Assembly: GCA_963719645.1 (NCBI GenBank)
Contig: CAVRCT010000002.1
Span: 33,698-97,697, forward strand
DNA from: CAVRCT01 sp963719645
GTDB taxonomy: Bacteria > Pseudomonadota > Gammaproteobacteria > DSM-16500
Length of the DNA: 64,000 nt
Direction: 5' to 3'
The position numbers and the translations under genes are program-made. Positions 8,730 to 17,907 of this stretch are shown here, in pieces. Numbering within the stretch: the stretch's first letter is position 1; each line of letters opens with the position of its first letter. The notes beneath the pieces were generated by a model. It searched no databases. It saw only the letters and a program-made list of their open reading frames with translations, and was not told the DNA's origin.

Positions 8730-9749
8730 TCACATGCTGCTACTGCTCTTGTCTGTTCTAAAAGCTATCTCGACAACACCTTGTGGATCAAACTGGGAAA
8801 CAAAATGCTTGTACGCTTCAATTCGGCTCTGATTTCCTATCGAGGTTAAGAGTAACTGCTGACCGAAGAGAGCGATATCTTCTACTATTCGTTCATGCCG
8901 ATAATATGCCAACACTGTCATATCGATCTCAGCCTTTCCATAGCCTTTATAAAAAAATTCTTCTTCATGCTGCTTATTCCAAACATTAGCGACGCCACCA
9001 CCAATAAACATCAGATCACGCTCCTTAGGTGCCATGATAGGATCATCCCAATCCACCATATAGATAACATCATTTCCATCCATCAATACATTGCCGCCAT
9101 GAATATCGGAATGGCACAACACGAATTTCTGAGAGAATTGGTCTTGGATTTTTTGGCATAGCTGTTCAGCTCGATCTACCAACCGATGAATAACTGCCGC
9201 ATGTTTTTTCATAAACGAGAGTAACTTCAAAGCAGTTTCATCGCCGCTCGGTTCAGATGCAATATGAGTATAGAGCGACCTAACAGCCTCTCGCCATTTA
9301 GATGAATAATCTTCACGCCGGATCATGGCTTGGACTGATGGTGGCACATCAATTTCATGAATTTGTTTCATTACTTTGCCGAGTGTAAACCATTGGTCGT
9401 CGGTTAAATCACGACGAAATCCGTCTTGCCCTTCGATAAATGGGGACACAATCAAGGTGTAATCATCCATATGCTGCGTGGGTTGTCCACGGTTTGTTTT
9501 GAGGGGAAGAACAACCTGCTGAATTCCGACATTATGTAACAGCGCTATTATGATAGTGCTGATATCATGACAATGACCGCGCTTTAACTTTACGAAATAA
9601 GATGACTTGTCGTGCGCCTTTGCTTTATACACTGATGCATTCATATCTGCGCCCAAGGGAAGAAATGTAAGCGCAGCAACGCGAATGCCATAATCCGTGT
9701 TTAGGCAATCAATAATACGTTGGTCTGAAAGAGGAGGTTTTTCTATCAT
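8730..9749 (-). CDS. APH(9)-type spectinomycin phosphotransferase-like kinase
   Basis: A 339-residue protein kinase-fold enzyme. Catalytic loop CHSDIHGGN (HxDxxxxN) and metal-binding DWDDP are present, followed by the long conserved stretch KERDLMFIGGGVANVWN and YYRHERIVEDI, which I recognise from the spectinomycin 9-phosphotransferase described in Legionella (APH(9)-Ia). The end, FDPQGVVEIAF, also fits. Family members phosphorylate spectinomycin with ATP. In environmental and intracellular bacteria the natural substrate may be different. It is a single gene; the region on its 5' side is repeat-rich noncoding DNA. Confidence 0.88.
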   Translation of the reverse strand: MIEKPPLSDQRIIDCLNTDYGIRVAALTFLPLGADMNASVYKAKAHDKSSYFVKLKRGHCHDISTIIIALLHNVGIQQVVLPLKTNRGQPTQHMDDYTLIVSPFIEGQDGFRRDLTDDQWFTLGKVMKQIHEIDVPPSVQAMIRREDYSSKWREAVRSLYTHIASEPSGDETALKLLSFMKKHAAVIHRLVDRAEQLCQKIQDQFSQKFVLCHSDIHGGNVLMDGNDVIYMVDWDDPIMAPKERDLMFIGGGVANVWNKQHEEEFFYKGYGKAEIDMTVLAYYRHERIVEDIALFGQQLLLTSIGNQSRIEAYKHFVSQFDPQGVVEIAFRTDKSSSSM

Positions 9750-9815
9750 ATTTGAAGTGTACCGTAAGAGTATTGGAAAAATCCATCCTGAAATCGCAAG
9801 TCTGGGTGCAACCCC

Positions 9816-10150
9816 AATGGCACTAGCTTAAGAAAGAGCTTGTCATCCGGAGTGCTTTTTGCTCCGAAGCAACTGTCTTGAAAATTATATAGCAGTTATC
9901 TGCTTAGAGAAGTCTCTCCCTTTGAAAAAGGGAGGTCAGGAGGGATTTTTATAAAATTTATTTTTTTACAAATCCCCCTCAATCCCCCTTTTTCAAAGGG
10001 GGAGGCCCTTGTCTTAAGCAGCTCCCGCAAAAGAAAGGGCTGTCATCCTGGGTGCTTAAGAAAGGGCTGTCATCCTGAGCGCTTAAGAACAGGCTGTCAT
10101 CCTGAGTGCTTTTCGCTCCGAAGGATCTCCCGAAAATTTCTGATGTTTAG
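9816..10150. repeat. composite palindromic repeat block, empty-site copy
   Basis: The roughly 690-bp gap 9750-10435 has no gene but is built of repeats: an AATGGCACTAGCTTAAG end (shared with the elements near 43.6 and 44.9 kb), several GCTGTCATCCTGAG-type units, and a palindrome based on CCCTTTGAAAAAGGG with AATCCCCCTCAATCCCCC. Nearly the same succession occurs at about 54192-54712. The 9-bp sequence at 9977-9985 is single here and duplicated at 54.3 kb around an inserted element, so this block represents the uninterrupted form. Confidence 0.8.
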
Positions 10151-10435
10151 TTAAAAATATTCGTAAGCATCTCTCTGCGATAGAGAGGGCAATAGTGAGA
10201 GCTGGTGGGTTAATTAAAATCTAAATGCATTCCAATGCTTGCTGAATTTTATCTAACATATTATTATCAACTCTTCCAATTGCTGAAGAATTAATTCTCT
10301 ATCAGTAACTTGCACCAATTAGATAGTTTTCTAGTTTTTTCAAGCTAAATTCTACACCCAATAGTATGAACTATTAGTACAATTCAGGCTGAATTGGCGG
10401 CTGCCTAATAATAAAAGTAATTTGAATAACACATA

Positions 10436-10741
10436 TCAAGCAGCAGCTTCATCAATTGGTTTAATTTTCTTTAATTTTTGATTAATAATTTTTCTTTTAT
10501 TTTCCAAATCATAATCCGCTTGCAAACCAAGCCAGAATCCCTCACTTGTGCCAAAAGCACGAGCAAGTCTTAAATCAGTATCAGCTGTTATTGCACGAAG
10601 GCCATGAACAATTTCATTGATACGTCGTGGGGGAACATCAATGCTGAGAGCTAATTTATTTTGACTAAGACCCATTGGATTCAGAAATTCTTCTAAAAGA
10701 ATTTCTCCAGGATGAATATTTTTTAGTTTTGTTTTAGACAT
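10436..10741 (-). CDS. higA: HigA-family antitoxin, helix-turn-helix
   Basis: A 101-residue antitoxin with the family start HPGEILLEEFLNPMGLSQNKLA, then PPRRINEIVHGLRAITADTDLRLARAFGTSEGFWLGLQ, typical of the HigA/VapI helix-turn-helix family. It would neutralise the HigB toxin encoded 12 bp upstream and repress the pair by binding the palindromes at 11051-11090. The toxin-first gene order is typical of higBA. Confidence 0.92.
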   Translation of the reverse strand: MSKTKLKNIHPGEILLEEFLNPMGLSQNKLALSIDVPPRRINEIVHGLRAITADTDLRLARAFGTSEGFWLGLQADYDLENKRKIINQKLKKIKPIDEAAA

Positions 10742-10753
10742 TTTTTCATACCT

Positions 10754-11035
10754 CTAATGATAATCTTCAATAATAGCATCGCTTGCATTGCCATCTGCCC
10801 ACTTAAAACAAATCCGCCACTGATCATTAACTCTTATACTATACTCACCAGCTTTATCACCTTTCAAAGCTTCGAGCCTATTATTTGGAGGAATGCGCAA
10901 GTCGTTTAGTTGACGCGCGTTATTTAGCATTCTGAGCTTACGTCTAGCAATATTTTGAATATCCCTCGGAAGACGCAGCGCCACTTCACCTTCCCAAATT
11001 TTTCGTGTTTCCTTGCATTTAAAATTTAATATCAT
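10754..11035 (-). CDS. higB: HigB-family mRNA interferase toxin
   Basis: A 93-residue RelE-fold toxin: FKCKETRKIWEG, ARRKLRMLNNA, LEALKGDKAGEYSIRVNDQWRICF and a terminal IIEDYH. These features and size match HigB toxins that cut mRNA on the ribosome. It is the first gene of the pair, transcribed leftward with higA. A second higBA pair of a different sequence is at 34606-35203. Confidence 0.92.
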   Translation of the reverse strand: MILNFKCKETRKIWEGEVALRLPRDIQNIARRKLRMLNNARQLNDLRIPPNNRLEALKGDKAGEYSIRVNDQWRICFKWADGNASDAIIEDYH

Positions 11036-11050
11036 ATATTATCCTAATTA

Positions 11051-11090
11051 TAACGCTATGCGTTATATAACGCAATACGTTATATAATGT
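11051..11090. promoter_or_regulatory. operator palindromes of higBA
   Basis: Directly upstream of higB are TAACGC-TAT-GCGTTA (11051-11065) and an overlapping perfect 14-bp palindrome GCGTTATATAACGC (11060-11073), followed by a third partial unit ACGTTATATAAT. Such arrays are the usual binding sites of HigA and overlap the promoter; binding here is inferred. Confidence 0.7.
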
Positions 11091-11184
11091 CAGAAACTAG
11101 CTTAAAATTCAATCATTTGGGTAAGATTCGCTTACAATTGATTTTGGGGATAAAAACGCGGTTAATTGGCTAAAATTTTTTAAT

Positions 11185-11394
11185 TTAAGATTTTTTTAAG
11201 AATTTATTAATAGAATAAATCAAATCAATAATGAATGGTAAAATCAGCATGGCAATAAATCGACACAAGAAATTTGAAGCGAAGCAAGAAGGTTTTAGAG
11301 TTAACACTACAGTTATTCCTTTTACTCCTAGCCAAAGTAATCCCTCGTGTTCATACAAAAATTTGGCTGACATTTTTTCTAACATGGGATACAT
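11185..11394 (-). CDS. hypothetical 69-residue protein, doubtful
   Basis: A short open frame with one hydrophobic segment near its C-terminus (FIAMLILPFIIDLIY) and a basic end. I recognise no family. It starts just after the stop of the hydrolase fragment and lies in an eroded area, so it may be chance or a remnant. Confidence 0.2.
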   Translation of the reverse strand: MYPMLEKMSAKFLYEHEGLLWLGVKGITVVLTLKPSCFASNFLCRFIAMLILPFIIDLIYSINKFLKKS

Positions 11395-11397
11395 ATC

Positions 11398-11712
11398 TCA
11401 GGTCTGATCGAGAAAATTTATAATCGACTCATTAAATTGCTGTGTTGATTCTAGATGAGGTACATGACCAACGTCTTTAAATCCTTGTATTTGTATATTT
11501 GGAATCATAGAAGATGCGTTTTTTACTAGCAAAGGAAAATTGCCTAGTGTTCTTTGAACATTTTCAGGTGCAAATCCTTTGCCTGGAGCAGTATGATCTT
11601 GATAACCAAATATCAATAAAGTGGGTGTTTTAATATTTGCAAATTCATACACTGTAGGTTCTAAGTAAATCATTTCATAAATCAACGCTCTCATTAAATT
11701 TTTCACGAGCAT
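11398..11712 (-). pseudogene. C-terminal part of an alpha/beta hydrolase
   Basis: About 104 codons of an alpha/beta-hydrolase C-terminal half: IKTPTLLIFGYQDHTAPGK contains the strand with the acid residue of the triad, and FKDVGHVPHLES contains the catalytic His. The nucleophile-elbow half (GxSxG) is missing. The sequence is cut at about 11700, exactly where the truncated LysR gene begins on the other strand, so both 5' ends were lost together. Confidence 0.8.
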
Positions 11713-12512
11713 CCGAACGATTAGGCATTAGTCAGCCATCTTTAAGTCTAGCAATTAAACGGCTAGAGAAATCAGTCGGTACACATCTTTTTACTCGACA
11801 TCAGCACGGTGTCACTTTGACACAAGCTGGAAAACAGTTATTACTACACGCGCGACAGCTGTTACAAGATTGGGAAAATACAAGATCTAAGGTATTAGCC
11901 TCTCATCAAGAAGTGCAAGGTTGCTTCACAATAGGGTGCCATTCAACCATGGCTATCCATACTGTATCGGAATTTTTGCCAACATTATTAGAAGAAAACC
12001 CTAAGTTGGAAATACAGTTACAGCACGATCTTTCCAGAAAAATTATGGAGCAGGTTATTGGTTTATCAATTGATATTGGCATTGTAGCAAACCCACTTAA
12101 GCACCCTGATCTTATTATTGTTAAATTGTGTGATGATGAAGTAACTTTTTGGGTAGGGCCGGGAGAGCGTAAGATTCAAAATCTACACTCAAAAGAAGCA
12201 ATAATTTTGTGTGATCCTGATTTAACTCAAACACAATCTCTCATGAAGATGACTAACAAAATAAATATGGGGTACTCCCGTATCATTAAAATGAACAGCT
12301 TAGAAGTCGTAGCGAGTCTTACAGAAAAAGGATGTGGTATAGGACTATTACCTGCTCGAGTCGTTCAATTAATGTCTCCTAAAAAACTTAAACGTATTCC
12401 AAATGCGCCCGTTTATCACGATAAATTATGTCTTATTTATAGAAATGAAAACCGAGATATATATGCTATTCAGGCTATCATTGATGCTGTGAAAAAACAT
12501 TTTCGCAAATAA
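11703..12512 (+). pseudogene. LysR-family regulator lacking its N-terminus
   Basis: The LysR substrate-binding domain is open from a TTG at 11817, but reading upstream in the same frame gives FSRASERLGISQPSLS, LAIKRLEKSVG and THLFTRHQHGVTLTQAG, the second half of a LysR winged helix-turn-helix. There is no start and the first ~20 residues are missing, at the point where the hydrolase fragment begins on the opposite strand. The effector domain (VQGCFTIGCHS to the end) appears intact. It lies just upstream of isnA on the same strand; known isonitrile clusters are often controlled by a LysR protein, but this one seems to belong to the hydrolase. Confidence 0.75.
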
Positions 12513-12632
12513 ATTGTTTTTTCGATATAGATTTTATTTATTGCAATAATAGCGTCTACCTAATTTTAACAATGCATTGAATCTGCTTAAATAAGCAAAC
12601 AACATTGTGCTATTAAAATTATGGGGAAAATT

Positions 12633-13604
12633 ATGCTAAATAATAATCATTATTTATCATGCATATATAATTCAAATATCCGTGAAGAACACACGTCTGT
12701 ACTTGCAAAAAAAGTTATAAACTTACTAAGTCTAGTTAAACGTATTTCATCAAATTGCCTTCACAGTGAATATTATGATTGCGTTAGGTTGCATCTCAAA
12801 AAAATTGAAGCACTGATAAATGAAAAAAAAGTAATTACATTTATTTTACCTGCCTTTCCAGCAAAATCTCCGAATAATTATAAAACTTTTAGCGTTTTTC
12901 CAGACATGGGGGAGCGTCTTGCATTAAATTCTTTAAATCAACTATGCGAATCAATAAAGCGGTTTTATTTGCCCGGCGCCGCAATAGTTATTTGTTCTGA
13001 TGGACGTGTATTCAACGACCTTGTTAAAGTAAAAGACAATGATGTTGATACTTATTCGCGTTCTATTCAACATATGCTTAATGAAGATTATTTAACAAAC
13101 ATCAGTTTGTTTTCTCTCGATAATTGTTACAAAAATCTATCATATGAAATGATGAGAACACGTCTTGTCTATGAGTATGGTGATAATGAAAATATCATAA
13201 AAAATAATATTAAAAATGATTTGAATTCACGGCAACAATTTAATGGCATTCACCGATTTATATTTGAAGACAGCCTATTTAAAATATCATCTATATCAAA
13301 AAATAAAGTAAGGAATATTGCAAAAATAGTAGCTTATCAAGTAATTCAACGCAGTAATGCATGGAGTGCTCTGCTCGAAAAGCATTTTCCAGCTGCAATA
13401 AGATTATCTATTCATCCACAAATTTGTGGGTCAAACAAAATGGGTATCATGCTATTAAAATCCGAAGATACCTGGGCAACTCCGTGGCATAGAGTGGTTT
13501 TATATGATGGTAAAGAATATATCTTAATAAGAAAAAAAGATGCTGAAGCTCTGGGCGCTATACCAGTATTTATTAAAAATCAATTTAGTCATTTCACTGT
13601 TTAA
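12633..13604 (+). CDS. isnA: isonitrile synthase, PvcA/IsnA family
   Basis: About 323 residues with the family hallmarks ILPAFPAKSPN (about residue 75), FPDMGERLAL, YLPGAAIVICSDGRVFND and a C-terminal HPQICGSNKMGI and PWHRVVLY. Family enzymes turn the amino group of tyrosine or tryptophan into an isonitrile using a carbon from ribulose-5-phosphate. The ATG at 12633 is preferred because GGGGA precedes it; an upstream ATG at 12621 is weaker. It is followed at 18 bp by isnB and then by a P450, forming one operon. Confidence 0.93.
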   Translation: MLNNNHYLSCIYNSNIREEHTSVLAKKVINLLSLVKRISSNCLHSEYYDCVRLHLKKIEALINEKKVITFILPAFPAKSPNNYKTFSVFPDMGERLALNSLNQLCESIKRFYLPGAAIVICSDGRVFNDLVKVKDNDVDTYSRSIQHMLNEDYLTNISLFSLDNCYKNLSYEMMRTRLVYEYGDNENIIKNNIKNDLNSRQQFNGIHRFIFEDSLFKISSISKNKVRNIAKIVAYQVIQRSNAWSALLEKHFPAAIRLSIHPQICGSNKMGIMLLKSEDTWATPWHRVVLYDGKEYILIRKKDAEALGAIPVFIKNQFSHFTV

Positions 13605-13622
13605 TAAGAAGGTTATCAGCTT

Positions 13623-14432
13623 ATGAAAAAATTTATAAAAAGTATATCCGATAAATTTAGTATTAAAAATATTGTGCCATTTGGTATAGAGTTATCACCA
13701 CTCGATACAACGTCTACGTTTAGTGATATTGATCCTGTCTTGTTACGCCAATTAATTAATACATATAAAATTCTTATTGTTCGTAATATGAATATTAGTA
13801 ACAACACAACACTTGTTGAATACGCAAAAAAAGTAGGCCCTTTATTAGCGTGGGATTTTGGTGTTGTTATGGAAATGCGTGTTCAAAATGAACCTAAAAA
13901 TTATCTTTTTACGAACGGTGCTGTACCTTTTCATTGGGATGGCGCATTTCATAAAGAACCTCGATATTTATTATTTCATTGTATTGAGGCGCCATTTGCA
14001 GATTGCGGCGGTGAAACATTATTTTCAAATACACATCATATTTGGTTAAATGCAAGTGAAGATGAAAAATTAGATTGGGCAATAAAAAAATTACATTATA
14101 AAACAGAAAAACTAGCGCACTATGGCGGTAAAATAACTATTTCCCTCGTTCAAAAACACCCTGACACAAATAAAAATATATTACGGTTTGCAGAACAGGT
14201 TCCCATTTCTATGTTAAATCCAGTCGAAGTTGCAATCGATGGAATGGACAACACCACAACAAAAAAATGGTTAGATGGGATAGCTGCCCGCTGTTATCGT
14301 GACGAAAACTGTTATAAACATACATGGAAGACAAATGATCTTTTATTTGCCGATAATTTTTCGCTTATTCACGCACGTCGTGCATTCAAAAAATTTTCAC
14401 CAAGATTTTTGCGTAGAATACAAATTTTATGA
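13623..14432 (+). CDS. isnB: Fe(II)/2-oxoglutarate oxygenase, PvcB/IsnB family
   Basis: A 269-residue TauD-like oxygenase. The iron ligands are visible as H104 and D106 (PFHWDGAF) and distal H250 (SLIHARRAF), with the following Arg available for 2-oxoglutarate. GGETLFSNT is the usual TauD-family loop. In known pathways the partner of IsnA oxidatively decarboxylates the isonitrile amino acid to a vinyl isonitrile or rearranges the product. It is tightly packed between isnA and the P450 gene (9 bp to the latter). Confidence 0.92.
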   Translation: MKKFIKSISDKFSIKNIVPFGIELSPLDTTSTFSDIDPVLLRQLINTYKILIVRNMNISNNTTLVEYAKKVGPLLAWDFGVVMEMRVQNEPKNYLFTNGAVPFHWDGAFHKEPRYLLFHCIEAPFADCGGETLFSNTHHIWLNASEDEKLDWAIKKLHYKTEKLAHYGGKITISLVQKHPDTNKNILRFAEQVPISMLNPVEVAIDGMDNTTTKKWLDGIAARCYRDENCYKHTWKTNDLLFADNFSLIHARRAFKKFSPRFLRRIQIL

Positions 14433-14441
14433 GAGGTAGGT

Positions 14442-15662
14442 ATGCAGCAACCATCTTTGCTCGATGTAAAAATAAATAGTAGTCCAGAAGATTTTTCTCG
14501 ATTTTTACGAGATAAAGGTAAGATTTTTTGGTGGGATAGAGCGAAATTTTGGGTTATTACAAGCCATGAATATGCCAAAAAAATCTTAACTAGCCAAGAT
14601 TTTACTTGTGATAGAGCACCTTTTTTTATTACTCGTATGCCAAATATTGATTTAGACCTACTTCAAGATTTTTTTGGTGTTGTCAGTAAGATGATGGTGA
14701 TGAGTGATGCTCCTCAACATATCGCAAGAAGAAGAATTTGTTACGACGGTTTTAGTAATCAAGCATTAGAAGGATTATCTTCTTTGGTAGAAAAAACGAT
14801 AGATGAGCAAATTACCAAATGTTTAAAAAAGGGATGCATTGAAGTTGTAGAAGATTTAGCAAAAATTATTCCATCCACTATCTTAGCTGACTTTTTTCAT
14901 ATACCTCAGCATGAAAGAAATCAATTTTATGAATGGTCAAATAATATGACACAATTTTTTGGTGGAGCATCTCAATATCGCAATCAAGACGGTATAGAAG
15001 TCAATAATAGTGCAAGAGAGCTAAGAAATTACTTCATTGAATTAATTGATAAGCGTAGGAATCAACCCAAACAAGATTTTTTAAGTATTCTATTAAAAAA
15101 CCAACAAGCGTTTGGTCTAAACGACGATGAAATAATTTCTCAGGCTATTATGATGTTAGTAGCAGGGCAGGTCACAACAACAGATCAATTGTGTAATAAC
15201 ATTTATACCATGATGACAACTGCCAATGTATTAACTAGTTTTCAAGATGATAAATTGGATTTTAAGGACGCGTTGGATGAGTTAAATCGGTTAGATCCAG
15301 CAGTAACCTTTATCTTTAGAGTCACTAAACGCGATACTATAATTGGAACTCAGAAAATTAAAGCTGGCGATGTTATATTCATATCAACGCATAGCATCAA
15401 TCGTGATCCTGATGTGTTTGACGCTCCAAACAGCTGCATATTGACACGAAAAAACAATTCACAATTGAGTTATGGATTTGGCGCTCATTTTTGCATAGGT
15501 GCTAAGCTCGCTCGTATTGAGATGCAAAGTTGTTTTAAGAAAATATTAAGTCGGTTGCCTAATCTAAAATTAGTACCAGATGATTTGCCCGTACGTAAAC
15601 ATCATAGTCTAGCATTTTCTGGATTTGAGCGATTACCACTACAATTTGATAAAATTCAATGA
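14442..15662 (+). CDS. cytochrome P450 of the isonitrile cluster
   Basis: A 406-residue soluble bacterial P450. Heme-binding loop SYGFGAHFCIGAKLA with the thiolate C351, K-helix ExxR as ELNR, and I-helix VAGQVTTTDQ. In the last motif the usual acid of the acid-threonine pair is replaced by Val, while the Thr is kept. Its position nine bases after isnB, with a good ribosome binding site (GAGAGG), suggests it tailors the isonitrile product. Redox partners are not encoded next to it. The substrate is unknown; characterised Pvc/Isn operons use flavin monooxygenases or glycosyltransferases at this place. Confidence 0.92.
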   Translation: MQQPSLLDVKINSSPEDFSRFLRDKGKIFWWDRAKFWVITSHEYAKKILTSQDFTCDRAPFFITRMPNIDLDLLQDFFGVVSKMMVMSDAPQHIARRRICYDGFSNQALEGLSSLVEKTIDEQITKCLKKGCIEVVEDLAKIIPSTILADFFHIPQHERNQFYEWSNNMTQFFGGASQYRNQDGIEVNNSARELRNYFIELIDKRRNQPKQDFLSILLKNQQAFGLNDDEIISQAIMMLVAGQVTTTDQLCNNIYTMMTTANVLTSFQDDKLDFKDALDELNRLDPAVTFIFRVTKRDTIIGTQKIKAGDVIFISTHSINRDPDVFDAPNSCILTRKNNSQLSYGFGAHFCIGAKLARIEMQSCFKKILSRLPNLKLVPDDLPVRKHHSLAFSGFERLPLQFDKIQ

Positions 15663-15692
15663 ATATTAAAAATTCTTAATTTAACCAAATCA

Positions 15693-16643
15693 TTATTGAT
15701 TTATCCAATGTCGTAGTTTTTTTGCTAATCGTCCTTGTCTGCTCAATGTATGGAAACTTTCTAAGTCTATGCTATTTAACAAACGAAAGTCGCCTAATAC
15801 CGCATGAATAGACCAGCATAATTGTATAGTGTTTAGTATTTCAAGCAAATGCTCTTCTGTCTCACATTCAAGCCAGGGTTTGAAACACTGGATCTGCAAA
15901 TCTTGATATTGTGAATTTGTTAATGAAAAGTTTTCTTTTGCCATATGAAGACAATTATGAAGTGAAAAAAATGGATGCGTAATAACGACTTCACCTAAAT
16001 CAATTACTGTTGTTTGAAGAGAATCAATATCAATTAAAATATTTTTGTCATGAAAATCAGCATGACCGAAAGTATCTTTTATTTCATAGTGTGATAATTT
16101 ATCACAAATTGAAAATAAGTTAGGTTTCAATTTCTTTAATAATATTAATTCATCTTTACTTAATCCATCGTGCAGCAATAGTGATTCATTCTCAATTATA
16201 TCCTGATAGAGTTTCGGCAATTTTTCTAGTCGCCAATCGGGTACTCCAATATTAAAAAATAAATCAATTTTATCAGTAGCGTTTATCTGAAGTGCTATAT
16301 AATCTTTCATTGTTTGAATAAAAATATCTGCTTTAAACTTTTCTTTGAAAAATTGACGTAATGGTATACCTGCATCTTCCATTAAAAAGCAATGTTCTTT
16401 TTCATTTGTTGCAATAATGCAAGGAACATGTGCTTGAAATGTTTGGGTTAAGATATTAATTACTTTTGATTCAATTGATAATGCAGGCGGAACTTTCTTT
16501 AAAAAGACAAATCCACGATTTGTTTGAAATCGGTAAACGATCGACCATGCATTCTTTTGAACAATGTCGGGAGTTGATGTTTGAAGTTGATACCCATCTT
16601 TTTTTAATTGCTCAATTGCCCACCGTAAATGAGAATTTTCCAT
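15693..16643 (-). CDS. phosphotransferase family (APH/choline-kinase-like) protein
   Basis: A 316-residue protein of the APH kinase fold: N-lobe FVFLKKVP (probable ATP-binding Lys), CFLMEDAG hinge, catalytic FGHADFHDKNIL (HxDxxxxN) and metal-binding VIDLGEV. It is convergent with the isonitrile operon, its end lying about 30 bp past the P450 stop. It could be a resistance or tailoring enzyme for the cluster, a sugar or choline kinase, or unrelated; the sequence does not decide. Confidence 0.8.
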   Translation of the reverse strand: MENSHLRWAIEQLKKDGYQLQTSTPDIVQKNAWSIVYRFQTNRGFVFLKKVPPALSIESKVINILTQTFQAHVPCIIATNEKEHCFLMEDAGIPLRQFFKEKFKADIFIQTMKDYIALQINATDKIDLFFNIGVPDWRLEKLPKLYQDIIENESLLLHDGLSKDELILLKKLKPNLFSICDKLSHYEIKDTFGHADFHDKNILIDIDSLQTTVIDLGEVVITHPFFSLHNCLHMAKENFSLTNSQYQDLQIQCFKPWLECETEEHLLEILNTIQLCWSIHAVLGDFRLLNSIDLESFHTLSRQGRLAKKLRHWINQ

Positions 16644-16729
16644 TTTTATTTTTACCTAATCTTTTTTATGTAATTGATAATGTCTTTTCGTAAAAATTTC
16701 TTGCGCGATTGAGATATAAAACAGGATAA

Positions 16730-17737
16730 TTACTCCTTTGCAGTATTTTTTTTCATATAATCTAATACGCTGGATGCTGCGGAATCATTAAATTGTTCGC
16801 TAGCCTCAATATATTCCATTACTGTATTTACTTGTTTCCAACGCCCTGCGCGCATAATCGTTTTTATTGACGCATTTGCACGTGCTGCATTGGTTGCAAG
16901 ACCTCGGCGTAAACTGTGCGGTGAAATTTCATTTGCATTGGGGATTTTAGCAAGTACCGCACAGCGTTGCACAATATGATTGATGGAGAGAGGCGTCAGC
17001 GACTTATCGCTCTGAATAGTGTTTTTAAAAATCCGCCTAAAAATAGCACCTTTTTGAATTCCTGATTTTTCTAGCCAGTGTTTCAATGCTCTCACGGGAC
17101 AAAGGACTTCGTTCCCATAGGGAATTGCGCAATACTGTCCCTCGTGAGATTGGTCTGTTTTTGAATGGGGAAGTAGAATTACAATCCCTTCTGGTTCCCA
17201 GTTAATATGTGCGTGATGAATATTCACAATCTCACTGCGTCTAAGCGCGCCAAAGTAGCCAATTTGTAAGATGGCATTATCACGAATGTTTATCAGAGAA
17301 AAATCAAGCGTCAGAACTTCAACCATTTTTATAATATCTTCAGGTGACAGTGGAGGCGCTTTGTCTCTGGGTTTCCCATGGACGCGTGTGATTCCTATCA
17401 TGGTTTTAGTAACGATAGGGTGCGCCGTTGGATCTGGGAACCCTTGGTATGTATGCCAATGTTTTATCGCTATGAGGCGGCGCGATAATGTGCGCGAATT
17501 AAGTTTTCCTGCGAAGGTTTGCAGATATTGAATGATCTTTCCCGCTGTAGACGGTAACAGACCGCCCCATTGTTCATAATGTCTTATATCGCTGCGGTAG
17601 GCTTTGCGAGTATTGTCGCTGGTTGCGGCTTTAAGGCAAGGACTGGTTAACCAGTTTGTGATTGAACTCTCACTATGAAACGTGATGCTTTGATTTGAGG
17701 AGAAATATTTTTGTTCCGTTTCAATTTCGCCCGACAT
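16730..17737 (-). CDS. tyrosine recombinase/integrase
   Basis: A 335-residue site-specific recombinase. An N-terminal SAM-like DNA-binding domain (NTRKAYRSDIRHYEQW) is followed by the catalytic domain with R166 (GALRRSEI), K193 (HSKTDQ), H274 and R277 (PHSLRRG), W300 (AGRW) and nucleophile Y309 (MEYIEA). It is divergent from the KfrA-like gene, a pairing usual on plasmids and integrated elements. No tRNA or direct-repeat attachment site was identified nearby. Confidence 0.93.
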   Translation of the reverse strand: MSGEIETEQKYFSSNQSITFHSESSITNWLTSPCLKAATSDNTRKAYRSDIRHYEQWGGLLPSTAGKIIQYLQTFAGKLNSRTLSRRLIAIKHWHTYQGFPDPTAHPIVTKTMIGITRVHGKPRDKAPPLSPEDIIKMVEVLTLDFSLINIRDNAILQIGYFGALRRSEIVNIHHAHINWEPEGIVILLPHSKTDQSHEGQYCAIPYGNEVLCPVRALKHWLEKSGIQKGAIFRRIFKNTIQSDKSLTPLSINHIVQRCAVLAKIPNANEISPHSLRRGLATNAARANASIKTIMRAGRWKQVNTVMEYIEASEQFNDSAASSVLDYMKKNTAKE

Positions 17738-17907
17738 AATCCTTGTCTTCCTTGTTTCTCTTCGGTTATTAAGACTTTAACATAGAGAATATGTTGTTAC
17801 TATAGATAAATATTCTTATCTATAGTTTATAATGTTCGATTAATTACCGTTTATTTTAATGCATTAATCGGTATAATTCGTAATATGAATTAACAAAAGG
17901 AATTTCA

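Noticed and set aside
9816..10150. CRISPR array because of repeated units
   Set aside because: Units are unequal, palindromic and without regular spacers, and no cas genes are near.
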